Source of the DNA: Tumidithrix helvetica
Lineage (GTDB): Bacteria; Cyanobacteriota; Cyanobacteriia; Pseudanabaenales; Pseudanabaenaceae
Direction of reading: 5' to 3'
Length of the DNA: 64,000 nt
Assembly: GCF_965232925.1 (NCBI RefSeq)
Contig: NZ_CBDDRA010000001.1
Coordinates: 310,001 to 374,000 of the forward strand
Shown here: positions 19,047-27,726 of the stretch, piece after piece
Numbering within the stretch: position 1 is the first letter of the stretch
Layout: each line of letters starts with the position of its first letter
The notes under the pieces: model-generated
Seen by the model: the letters and a program-made list of their open reading frames with translations, nothing else
What the model was told of the DNA's origin: nothing
Databases searched by the model: none
Translations under genes and position numbers: made by a program

Positions 19047-22000
19047 AGCTTCTTCCTCTCTTTCTACTGATATTGCCATTGTTGGGATGGCAGCTCTATT
19101 CCCAGGTGCAAGGGATCTGGAAACTTACTGGCAAAATATTCTGAATAAAGTGAATGCCGTTCAGGATGCTCCCGATGATTGGGCTCTACCGTACTACGAT
19201 CCTGACGCTAATACGAACGATCGCATCTATACGCGTAAAGGTGGTTTTTTGGGCGAACTAGCCGAATTTAACCCCGTCGAGTTTGGGATTATGCCGAACT
19301 CCGTAGATGGTGGCGAACCCGATCACTTTTTAGCGTTAAAGGTAGCTTCGGAAGCGCTAAAAGATTCTGGCTATGCAGACCGCCCTTTTAACCGTGAGAA
19401 AGCAGGAATTATTCTAGGGCGAGGAACTTATATTAACAGGGCTTACAGCACGCTGCTACAACACGGTCAGATTGTTGACCAAACAATGGATTTGCTAACA
19501 CAAATCAATCCAAGTTTGCCCCCTGAAACGCTACGAGAAATTCGGAAACAGTTGAAAGCCAGTTTGCCACCCTTTACCACAGAAATGGCTCCTGGATTAG
19601 TCCCTAATGTACTAACGGGAAGAATCGCCAATCGCCTCGATCTGATGGGTCCAAACTATATTGTTGATGCTGCTTGCGCTTCTTCTTTGATTGCTACGCA
19701 ATTGGCAATTCAAGAACTCACGAGCGGACGGTGCGATTTAGTTTTAACTGGAGGCGTACATGCCTCTACACCGCCCCAAATTTATATGATTTTTAACCAG
19801 CTAGGCGCTTTAAGTCGCGATCGCATCGCTCCGTTTAGCGATTCTGCGGGAGGAACTCTACTTGGTGCTGGCTTGGGGATTATCGTTTTAAAGCGCTTAG
19901 CGGATGCCGAACGAGATGGAGATCGCATCTATGCCTTAATCAAAGGTGTGGGGACTTCCAGTGATGGCAAAGCTCTAGGGTTACTCGCTCCTCGGATTGA
20001 AGGTGAGGTTTTGGCATTACAGCGCGCTTACTCAGAAAGTCGCGTCGATCCAGAAACGGTTGAATTAATCGAGGCTCACGGTACTGGCATTCCTTTAGGC
20101 GATCGCACAGAGGTGCAGTCTCTTACCCAAATGTTTGGACAAAGGCTGGGCGATCTTCCCACCTGTGCGTTGGGTTCGGTGAAGTCCATGATCGGTCATT
20201 GCCTCCCTGCTGCTGGAGCCGCTAGTTTGATCAAAGCCACCCTGTCTCTCTATCACAAGGTCTTACCACCGACCCTATGCGATCGGGTAAATCCAGCCCT
20301 AGAGCTAGAAAAAACACCTTTTTATATCAATACAGAAGCTCGACCTTGGATTCATAGCAACGCACAGATACCTCGACGAGCGGGCGTGAATGCCTTTGGC
20401 TTTGGTGGTATTAACGCTCACGCTGTTTTAGAGGAATACAGACCACAGCTTCAGCAAGATAGCCAACTGCGGCTGCACCAATTGCCCACAGAATTGCTGA
20501 TTTTTTCTAGTGATTCATGGCAAGATTTGCTCGCAAACATCCAAACTGTTCGTGAATTATTGCAGATTTCTCCACAAACGTCCTTGGCTAACCTCGCTTA
20601 TACCTTGAGCAAGCAGCCATTGGGGAGTGATCGTCTAGCAATCGTAGCTAAAGACGTTCCTGATTTACAAGCGAAGCTCAATCAGGTTATTGACAAGTGG
20701 CAACAAAACTCCCCACCCAAGCGCCTACAAACTCGCAATGGCATTTACTACGATCGCTTTAGCGCAAAATCTTCCCAAAAAACAGCTTTTCTATTTCCTG
20801 GGGAAGGTTCTCAATATCAAAACATGCTGGCTGATTTATGCCTCTATTTCCCACAAGTGCGAGCTTGGTTTGATTTCTTAGATGCCACGCTTACAAAGCG
20901 ACGCTCTTCTCCCCCCAGCCAAATTATTTTCCCTCCTCCTAACAGCATATCGATAGAAACACAGCATTCCGTCGATCGGCAACTCTTCAACATGGATGTT
21001 GGCTCGGAGTCCGTGTTTACTGCCAGTATGGCACTGTATGAATTATTACAAGACTTTGGGATTCAGTGTGATTTGATGGTGGGTCACAGCACTGGAGAAA
21101 ATGCTGCCTTGATTGCTTCTGGAACGATGCGATTGACAGACAAAGAAGAGTTAATGAGTAAAATTCGCCATCTCAATCAAATTTATTTGAATTTAGAGAT
21201 GGAAAATAGCATTCCCAAAGGAGAGCTTGTGGCAGTTGGGGGGATCGCATTGGATGCGATTAACCAGTTGCTAATTGAGTTTGAGGGTCGCATTCACCTA
21301 GCAATGGACAACTGTCCCAATCAATTCATTCTGTTTGGAAGTCCTGAGGATCTAGCCACAGTTACGCAACAACTCAAAGTCATGGGAGGGATTTGTAGCC
21401 GATTGCCTTTTGACCGCGCCTATCACACCGCTTTGTTTGCCCCCGTAGGAGTTGCTTTCCGCGCTTTCTATAATGCTCTAGATGTTGGCGTGGGTCATAC
21501 TCCACTCTATAGCTGTGCCACTTGTGCCCCGTTTCCTTCAGTGGCTGAAGATATTCGCACGCTAGCTACCCAGCAGTGGTCAAGTCAGGTACGATTCCGC
21601 GAAACTGTTCTCCGTCTCTATGAAGAAGTGGGGATCAATACTTTTATTGAAATTGGACCTAGTAGCAATTTAACCTCCTTTATTACCGATATTCTTGCGG
21701 GCAAAGAGCACTTAGCGATCGCCAGTAATATTCAAAAAAGAACTGGATTAGAACAACTTCAACACCTCTTAGGGCGTCTCCTGGTCAAAGGTCATTCCGT
21801 TGATTTTAGCCCCCTATATCACCCTCGAGATCTCAAAATTATCGATCTCAGCGTTTCAGCCACAGGTGTAAAACCAAAGCCTCAACCTGTTTTGCCGTTA
21901 AATATGCCAATTATGCGGCTCTCGTCTGATTTTTCAATCGATCGAATGCAGTCTTTACCAGTACCTTTAGTTCCTACAGATCCATCTTTAAACGAACCAA

Positions 22001-24048
22001 GTTTAAGCGAAATTTCCCTGTCAGCCTCTAAAACACTAGCTGAAAAAAGCTTTCAACTGCCGTCCAGCCAGAATTCTCATCCCTCATCCCCGATTGAACC
22101 ATCTCCCATAGCTGACCAGAAACCATTAGCTCAACAACCATCAGTTCAACAACCATCAGCCCAACTACCGTTAACCAATGCTAGCAATGATGCTAGAGTT
22201 TCTTTAATGGTAGGGCACTTCCAAATTATGGAAGAGTTTCTTGCGAACCAAGGCAAAGTAACAAGGGCAGTTTACTCCCATCTTGCTGATATTCATCTAA
22301 ATTCGAATAATCCTGCTGAATTAACACCTGCTGTCAATCCCCCCACATTTGCCGAGTCTTGGCCGCTATTGGGCAAAATTTTAGAGCGAGATGAGCAGCA
22401 TCTCTCCTGCGAACGGCAATTCAACATGGGTCAAGACTTGTTCCTCCACGATCACACCATTGGTGGCGTTCCTTCTCAAAGGCGCCCAGAATTATTATCG
22501 TTACCCGTAATTCCGTTTACAGTTAGCATGGAGATTTTGGCGGAAGCTGCTGACTGTTTGCTAGGAGGAAACAGCGTTGTTACTGGCATGTCCGATCTGC
22601 GGGGCTATCGCTGGCTATCGCTAGACACGGGAACCCTCACGTTGAGAATCTCCGCTATCCTACAACGCCAGAGCGATCCTGAAATTTTTGAAGTACAGGT
22701 ACGCTTATTTCAACTAAGTACGAGCAATTCCAACCAGTACCATTTAGTCTTTGAGGGCACAGTTACCTTAGCCTCTCAGTTTGCTATGCCTCCCGATCCC
22801 ATGCACTTCGCTTTAACACAACCTGCAGGCTCCCGTTGGAAAGACAGTGAGTTATACAGTACAGGTATGTTTCACGGTCCCATGTTTCAAGGAGTCAAGC
22901 ATATTCGTCGTTGGGGGCAGGAAGGAATTGAAGCTGATTTGCAAGTCATCCCTATTGATAACTTTTTCAGCACAATTGCACGACCAGTATTCCAAACAGA
23001 TGCGGGTCTGCTCGATGCTGGCGGACAACTTTTAGGTTACTGGGTATCCGAGCAGTTTGGCAGTAATTTCAATGTATTTCCTTTTCAAGTGAAGGCTTTT
23101 TACCAATACACCCAACCTTTAGCACCTGGGAGTATGGTATGTTGTCGCGGTCTGATAAAATTTAACGAAGAGCGACAAGCGATCGCCCACTTTGATTTTC
23201 TTGACGACTTTGGTCATGTCGTTGCGCGTCTTGAAGGTTGGCAAGATCGATGTTTTAGCGTTCCCGACCATTTCTACCAATGCCGCTTGCAGCCTCAAAC
23301 TGCTTACCTATCAGAGCCTTGGTTGCAAACCGAGACTCAACTCATTACCCGTCGCATTTCTCCTTTCCCAGAAGGATTTCTAAGTGATTCTTGGGGGATA
23401 TGGCAACGCGTGTTAGCTCATTTGGTATTAAGCCAAAATGAGCGAGATATCTGGTATAGCCTTCCTGAAAAGGGCTATCGACGCACAGATTGGCTACTAG
23501 GTCGCATTGCTGCCAAAGATGCTGTCCGTCAGTGGGCGCAGACCCTAAATCTGCAACTTGCTCCTGCTGACATTGAAATTGGGTCTACTCAACTAGGTCA
23601 GCCGATCGTTATCTGTCCCGAACTGGCAACACTCGGCTTAGTTCCTCCAGTTTCAATTAGTCACAGTCAACAGCATATTGTTGCAGGTCTATCTCCACCA
23701 GGAACCTTGCTTGGTGTAGACTTGCAACGATTAGAACGACTCAATGCCGATGATTTGCTCTTAACTGCCATGACCGATCGCGAGATCGAATGGCTAAAAC
23801 AACTCCCTCTCTTAGAAAGACAAGTCGCTATCGTCGAGTTTTGGTGTGCTAAAGAATCTGCTGCCAAGGCTTTAGGCAAGGGACTGGGTGGTAATTCCAG
23901 AAGCTGGGAAGTTTGCATTGATTTCCAAGGTCAGAGAGAAGTCAAAGTTCTTCACGCGCGTGAAGTTCTACTCGTCAAACTTTGGCGATTTGAGGAGGAG
24001 GTTTTGGCAATTTGTCAGCATTCTCAATCCGTGCGTTTACCTGAATAA
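19039..24048 (+). CDS. Synthase subunit: KS-AT-DH with C-terminal phosphopantetheinyl transferase
   Basis: 1669 residues. Ketosynthase about 8-475 with Cys213 in DAACASS, His in EAHGTGI and in IGHCLPA. Acyltransferase about 584-880 with FPGEGSQY, Ser684 in GHSTGE and His in FDRAYHTALF. A Pro/Gln/Ser linker with short PSVQQPSAQ-like repeats leads to a dehydratase fold about 1115-1400 (His1139 in HDHTIGG, Asp1326 in GLLDAGGQ). The last 190 residues are a Sfp-type 4'-phosphopantetheinyl transferase: GVDLQ with Asp1561, and WCAKESAAKALGKG with Glu1606 and Lys1610. That enzyme can charge the carrier domains of the system itself. PfaC-type subunits usually have a dead second KS (chain-length factor); here an AT takes that place. 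Translation is coupled to the KR-DH gene by an 8-base overlap. Confidence 0.92.
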   Translation: MNKASSSLSTDIAIVGMAALFPGARDLETYWQNILNKVNAVQDAPDDWALPYYDPDANTNDRIYTRKGGFLGELAEFNPVEFGIMPNSVDGGEPDHFLALKVASEALKDSGYADRPFNREKAGIILGRGTYINRAYSTLLQHGQIVDQTMDLLTQINPSLPPETLREIRKQLKASLPPFTTEMAPGLVPNVLTGRIANRLDLMGPNYIVDAACASSLIATQLAIQELTSGRCDLVLTGGVHASTPPQIYMIFNQLGALSRDRIAPFSDSAGGTLLGAGLGIIVLKRLADAERDGDRIYALIKGVGTSSDGKALGLLAPRIEGEVLALQRAYSESRVDPETVELIEAHGTGIPLGDRTEVQSLTQMFGQRLGDLPTCALGSVKSMIGHCLPAAGAASLIKATLSLYHKVLPPTLCDRVNPALELEKTPFYINTEARPWIHSNAQIPRRAGVNAFGFGGINAHAVLEEYRPQLQQDSQLRLHQLPTELLIFSSDSWQDLLANIQTVRELLQISPQTSLANLAYTLSKQPLGSDRLAIVAKDVPDLQAKLNQVIDKWQQNSPPKRLQTRNGIYYDRFSAKSSQKTAFLFPGEGSQYQNMLADLCLYFPQVRAWFDFLDATLTKRRSSPPSQIIFPPPNSISIETQHSVDRQLFNMDVGSESVFTASMALYELLQDFGIQCDLMVGHSTGENAALIASGTMRLTDKEELMSKIRHLNQIYLNLEMENSIPKGELVAVGGIALDAINQLLIEFEGRIHLAMDNCPNQFILFGSPEDLATVTQQLKVMGGICSRLPFDRAYHTALFAPVGVAFRAFYNALDVGVGHTPLYSCATCAPFPSVAEDIRTLATQQWSSQVRFRETVLRLYEEVGINTFIEIGPSSNLTSFITDILAGKEHLAIASNIQKRTGLEQLQHLLGRLLVKGHSVDFSPLYHPRDLKIIDLSVSATGVKPKPQPVLPLNMPIMRLSSDFSIDRMQSLPVPLVPTDPSLNEPSLSEISLSASKTLAEKSFQLPSSQNSHPSSPIEPSPIADQKPLAQQPSVQQPSAQLPLTNASNDARVSLMVGHFQIMEEFLANQGKVTRAVYSHLADIHLNSNNPAELTPAVNPPTFAESWPLLGKILERDEQHLSCERQFNMGQDLFLHDHTIGGVPSQRRPELLSLPVIPFTVSMEILAEAADCLLGGNSVVTGMSDLRGYRWLSLDTGTLTLRISAILQRQSDPEIFEVQVRLFQLSTSNSNQYHLVFEGTVTLASQFAMPPDPMHFALTQPAGSRWKDSELYSTGMFHGPMFQGVKHIRRWGQEGIEADLQVIPIDNFFSTIARPVFQTDAGLLDAGGQLLGYWVSEQFGSNFNVFPFQVKAFYQYTQPLAPGSMVCCRGLIKFNEERQAIAHFDFLDDFGHVVARLEGWQDRCFSVPDHFYQCRLQPQTAYLSEPWLQTETQLITRRISPFPEGFLSDSWGIWQRVLAHLVLSQNERDIWYSLPEKGYRRTDWLLGRIAAKDAVRQWAQTLNLQLAPADIEIGSTQLGQPIVICPELATLGLVPPVSISHSQQHIVAGLSPPGTLLGVDLQRLERLNADDLLLTAMTDREIEWLKQLPLLERQVAIVEFWCAKESAAKALGKGLGGNSRSWEVCIDFQGQREVKVLHAREVLLVKLWRFEEEVLAICQHSQSVRLPE

Positions 24049-24090
24049 TTTGGTTTTCTAGATTAATTAATAAAGATAAGAGGTTTCATT

Positions 24091-24378
24091 ATGAGTCAAC
24101 AAACTTTAGCTAAAGCAGAGATTGAGGCTAAAATCATCGAAGTCCTTGAAGAAATGACTGTAGATTGGGACTTAGATTTAAAGATTGGATCGGACACTCG
24201 GCTCATTGAAGACTTGATGTTTGAGTCAATTGATATTGTTCGCTTTGTTGTGGCACTCGAACAAGCTCTGAACGTTAAGGGGCTTCCATTTGAAAAGCTA
24301 TTTATGCATGACGGTGATTATGTAGAAGAAATTCTAGTCAGTCAAGCTGTGGAATTCTTGGAGAACAACCTATCCTAG
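24091..24378 (+). CDS. Stand-alone acyl carrier protein
   Basis: 95 residues with the four-helix carrier-protein pattern. The attachment Ser46 lies in LMFESIDIVRF, where the usual Asp-Ser is Glu-Ser, followed by the acidic/hydrophobic recognition helix. An AAGAGG ribosome site is 7-8 bases before the ATG. It follows the synthase with its fused transferase by 42 bases. It could carry the starter or extender unit, or receive the finished chain for the tailoring enzymes downstream. The Ser context differs from the two tandem ACPs (GIDSIKRVEI), so it is not a third copy of them. Confidence 0.9.
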   Translation: MSQQTLAKAEIEAKIIEVLEEMTVDWDLDLKIGSDTRLIEDLMFESIDIVRFVVALEQALNVKGLPFEKLFMHDGDYVEEILVSQAVEFLENNLS

Positions 24379-24436
24379 TCCAGTTAACTTTCTTCAAACA
24401 GTCATTGCAACTTACAACCATTTAAATAAATTCGCT

Positions 24437-26029
24437 ATGAGCAAAGTTTTAATGATTGGGTTAGATGGGGCTACTTTTGCTCTACTAAAGCCCTTAATGG
24501 AAGATGGAGTCATGCCTTTCTTGAAACAGTTTGTTTCTGAAGGTGTCTATGGCGATTTGATGTCCACCCAAAACCCACTGACGCCGCCTGCTTGGATTTC
24601 GATGGTTACAGGACGTAGTCCTGAAGCTCACGGGATTTATGATTTTCTGCGCCCAGAAAAAAATGGCGATCAAGTATTTCTCAAGGTCAATGATTCGCGA
24701 GATATTCGCTGCGAAACTGTCTGGTCAATGGTCAGTCGTCAAGGCAAACGGGCGACTTGTATGAATTTTTACGGGATGTCACCTCCTGTCCCCATCGATG
24801 GTTATCTTATTTCTGGGTTTATTCCTTGGAAGCACTTGCGGAGTTCTACCTATCCTGAATCGTTGTTTGATGCTCTCAAAAACAAGCCCGACTTTAACTA
24901 CAAACAGTTGGGTATGGATATTGGTGAGGAAAAGAAGTGCATTCAGGGTATAGACCAAGGGGACTATGAGCCTTGGATCGAATTGCAGTCAGAACGCGAT
25001 CGCGCTTGGACGGCAGTACTCACTGACTTAATGAAAACTGATCCAACAGACCTCACTGCTGTTGTATTTGATGGTACTGATAAGCTTCAGCATTTGTTTT
25101 GGCGCTATTTGGTTCCAGAACTTGTTGACCCTAACCCCAGTGATTGGGATGCACACATTCGGGAAATGTGTTTGTCTTACTACCGAGAACTAGACGATGC
25201 GATCGAAACTTTAGTCAAGCTATCGGGGCCAGACTGTAATGTGATTATGACCTCCGATCACGGTTTTGGTGCTACCACTGAAGTCGTTTATATGAATGAA
25301 TGGTTGTCACAGAATGGTTACTTGAAGTGGGCAAATGATACTGAGACCGATAGCACTTGGAAATTAACTGCCGATCGGATTAAAGATCACACGTTAATGA
25401 TCGATTGGGAGGAAACGCTTGCCTACGCACTCACACCCAGCAGCAATGCTATTTATGTCAAGATGGATAATGGCTCGGGGAAAGGCGTGAAACCAGAAGA
25501 ATACACTAGTTTTTGCCATCAGCTTAAACAACAGTTGCTTGACTACCGCAACCCATCTGACGGCGGTCAAATTTTTATAGGCGCAGACCTAAACACAGAC
25601 AAAATTGAGGGCAAACCAACTTTCGCCTATGCCCCTGATATCACTGTGAGATTGCGCGATTATGGATTTATTTCCATCGTGCGATCGGGAGAAGTTGTTA
25701 AACCCAGACTAAAACCTGATGGCACTCACCGTCCCAATGGTATTTTTATTGGTCGCGGTCCAGATATTAAGTCAGACGAGACACTAGAGCCACTATCAAT
25801 TCTAGATATTACCCCTTTGATCATGTACTTCCTAGATTTACCCATCCCCGAAGATATGGAAGGTCGAGTTCCCACGGAAATTCTCCGTTCTGAATCCCTA
25901 GTTGCTCAGCCCATAAAACATGGTGCAGCAACTGAAGTAACTCAGACTAGCCAAGTTCAGGAAGAAGTTTCCAACGAAGAAAAAGAAGCGCTAATGGCTC
26001 AATTAAAGCTCTTGGGCTATATGGATTAG
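24437..26029 (+). CDS. Type I phosphodiesterase / alkaline-phosphatase-superfamily enzyme
   Basis: 530 residues, cytoplasmic by sequence (no signal peptide). It has the metal Asp10 in MIGLDGATF, a Thr nucleophile region LTPPAWISMVTG (Thr49), the VFDGTDKLQHLFW block and the second metal site TSDHGFG. This is the nucleotide pyrophosphatase/phosphodiesterase branch of the superfamily, which hydrolyses or transfers phosphoesters; it lacks the Cys needed for formylglycine, so sulfatase activity is unlikely. It is 58 bases after the ACP gene in the same operon. Acting on an acyl-phosphopantetheine, a phospholipid acceptor or PAP (the by-product of sulfation) are all possible; sequence cannot choose. 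Confidence 0.85.
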   Translation: MSKVLMIGLDGATFALLKPLMEDGVMPFLKQFVSEGVYGDLMSTQNPLTPPAWISMVTGRSPEAHGIYDFLRPEKNGDQVFLKVNDSRDIRCETVWSMVSRQGKRATCMNFYGMSPPVPIDGYLISGFIPWKHLRSSTYPESLFDALKNKPDFNYKQLGMDIGEEKKCIQGIDQGDYEPWIELQSERDRAWTAVLTDLMKTDPTDLTAVVFDGTDKLQHLFWRYLVPELVDPNPSDWDAHIREMCLSYYRELDDAIETLVKLSGPDCNVIMTSDHGFGATTEVVYMNEWLSQNGYLKWANDTETDSTWKLTADRIKDHTLMIDWEETLAYALTPSSNAIYVKMDNGSGKGVKPEEYTSFCHQLKQQLLDYRNPSDGGQIFIGADLNTDKIEGKPTFAYAPDITVRLRDYGFISIVRSGEVVKPRLKPDGTHRPNGIFIGRGPDIKSDETLEPLSILDITPLIMYFLDLPIPEDMEGRVPTEILRSESLVAQPIKHGAATEVTQTSQVQEEVSNEEKEALMAQLKLLGYMD

Positions 26030-26105
26030 TATGTTTGACAATGAGAAAGCAAACATATTCAATGCGCCGACTATTTACAGTTAATGTTTATTCGTATTTT
26101 GAGTT

Positions 26106-26633
26106 ATGAAAAGCAAGGGTTTAATCGTTTGGCTAACTGGACTCAGCGGTGCTGGTAAAAGTACGATTGCGAAAGAGTTAGAAGCTAACCTGAGGCAATA
26201 CAATCGTTTGGTAGAAGTTCTTGATGGTGATGTAGTTAGAACTAATCTTTCTAAAGGGTTAGGTTTTAGTAGAGAAGACCGCGAAACGAATATTCGTCGC
26301 ATTGGTTTTGTCGCAAATCTTCTCAGCCGCAATGGTGTAATTGTCATCGTAGCTGCTATTAGTCCCTATAGAAATACAAGGGATGAACTTAAGAAAACCA
26401 CCCATAACTTTATTGAGGTTTATGTAAGCACCCCCCTAGCTGTTTGCGAAACTAGAGATGTCAAAGGTCTATACAATAAAGCTAGAAAAGGAGAGCTGAA
26501 AGCTTTTACTGGTATTGACGATCCATACGAAGAACCTCTGAATCCTGACGTTATTTGTAATACCGTGGAAGAGCAAGTCGATGAAAGTGTAAGTAAATTG
26601 ATGACTGAACTCAATCGATTAGGGCATCTCTAA
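26106..26633 (+). CDS. cysC: Adenylylsulfate (APS) kinase
   Basis: APS kinase phosphorylates adenylyl sulfate to PAPS, the donor for sulfotransferases. The 175-residue protein has the P-loop GLSGAGKS near residue 11, the DGD motif in VLDGDVVRTNL, the SREDRETNIRRIGFVA helix, the ISPYRNTRDELK lid and FTGIDDPYEEPLNPD. Every family landmark is present and the length is normal. Its place between a synthase operon and a sulfotransferase-like gene, with no other sulfate-assimilation gene nearby, suggests a dedicated PAPS supply rather than general sulfur metabolism. Confidence 0.95.
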   Translation: MKSKGLIVWLTGLSGAGKSTIAKELEANLRQYNRLVEVLDGDVVRTNLSKGLGFSREDRETNIRRIGFVANLLSRNGVIVIVAAISPYRNTRDELKKTTHNFIEVYVSTPLAVCETRDVKGLYNKARKGELKAFTGIDDPYEEPLNPDVICNTVEEQVDESVSKLMTELNRLGHL

Positions 26634-26637
26634 TCGG

Positions 26638-27660
26638 TTGAATTGGCTTCCAATCCAAAGATCATCTCTTTTAATTGTCCTAATTTTAAGGCCATTTTGT
26701 AATTTCACGCTTGCATTTACTTTCACGACAACTGCTAAACATCTGTCTACTAAATCGGTTCCTCAACCTATCTTTATTCTTGGAGGGTCTCATTCCTTCA
26801 CTTCTCTAATTGGCACGATCTTGGGTCAACACCCTGAGACCTATGGAGTGCCAGAGCTTAGCCTATTTGTTGCTGACACTTTAGAACAAGTGACGAAAAA
26901 ATTTACAGATGTACTGTATTTTCAAATCCACGGCTTATTACGTACCATTGCCCAAATTTATACTGGAGAGCAAACTATTCTATCTATTGATACGGCAAAG
27001 CGCTGGCTGCTTACGCACTATCATTGGACAACTGCAGAAATTTATAGCGAATTATGTCGTAAAGTCGCGCCCTTGCGAATTGTCGATCATAGCCGTAGTT
27101 ATTCAAGCAACCCAGAGGTTTTAGGGCGTATCCGCCTTGCTTTTCCAGAAGCTCATTACCTGCATGTTGTTCGCCATCCTCGAAGCCAGGGAGAGGCTCT
27201 AGTTAATGATGAGCATGGTAATACAATTGCAGTAGCCAATAACTTTGTTGATTACTCCACCAATCCTCCTACCCTAGAACCTCAAATTGGCTGGTATAGA
27301 GTGCAAAGAACAATTTTAGATTTTCTAAATACAATTCCTGAAACTCATCAAATGCAAGTGCGTAGCGAAGATGTTTTGAACGAACCATTGCTTTCTTGGC
27401 AAAAAATTTGTTGCTGGCTGAATCTTGATTGGGATGAATCCATGTTGGATATAATCTTACATCCTGAAAATTCTCCCTATGCAAGTTTCGGTCCTTTTAG
27501 CGCTCATTTGGGAAACGAAGCAGAGTTTCTCCGATCGCCAACTATTCCCAATGCTCCTATAGAATTCAATAAGCTAGAGGGACCTTTATCTTGGCGATTT
27601 GATGGTAAAGGTTTTCTGCCTCATGTTATTCATTTAGCACAAGAATTGGGTTATGACTAA
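26638..27660 (+). CDS. Sulfotransferase-like protein, start uncertain
   Basis: Protein of the PAPS-dependent sulfotransferase fold. The 5'-phosphosulfate loop is PIFILGGSHSFTSLIGTIL at about residues 46-64 and is followed by HPETYGVPELSLF; the 3'-phosphate-binding region is recognisable in YLHVVRHPRSQGEAL. Normal loops have an Arg-Ser-Gly/Thr core where this has His-Ser-Phe, so activity is not certain. The frame opens at TTG 4 bases after the cysC stop, and there is no ATG ahead of the fold; a CTG or ATT start nearer the loop is possible. The spacing suggests coupling with cysC. It probably adds sulfate to a hydroxyl of the lipid made by the synthase. Confidence 0.75.
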   Translation: MNWLPIQRSSLLIVLILRPFCNFTLAFTFTTTAKHLSTKSVPQPIFILGGSHSFTSLIGTILGQHPETYGVPELSLFVADTLEQVTKKFTDVLYFQIHGLLRTIAQIYTGEQTILSIDTAKRWLLTHYHWTTAEIYSELCRKVAPLRIVDHSRSYSSNPEVLGRIRLAFPEAHYLHVVRHPRSQGEALVNDEHGNTIAVANNFVDYSTNPPTLEPQIGWYRVQRTILDFLNTIPETHQMQVRSEDVLNEPLLSWQKICCWLNLDWDESMLDIILHPENSPYASFGPFSAHLGNEAEFLRSPTIPNAPIEFNKLEGPLSWRFDGKGFLPHVIHLAQELGYD

Positions 27661-27726
27661 GAGATATAGCTTTTTCGTAGAATCTAAAACATCACCAATC
27701 AAACTTAGCTTATTTTCAAAAATCTA

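Noticed and set aside
10087..24378. Heterocyst glycolipid (hgl) locus
   Set aside because: The synthase is of related type, but the fused reductase, the sulfation genes, and the lack of the usual hgl neighbours (such as hetN/hetI or the DevBCA exporter) argue for a different product.
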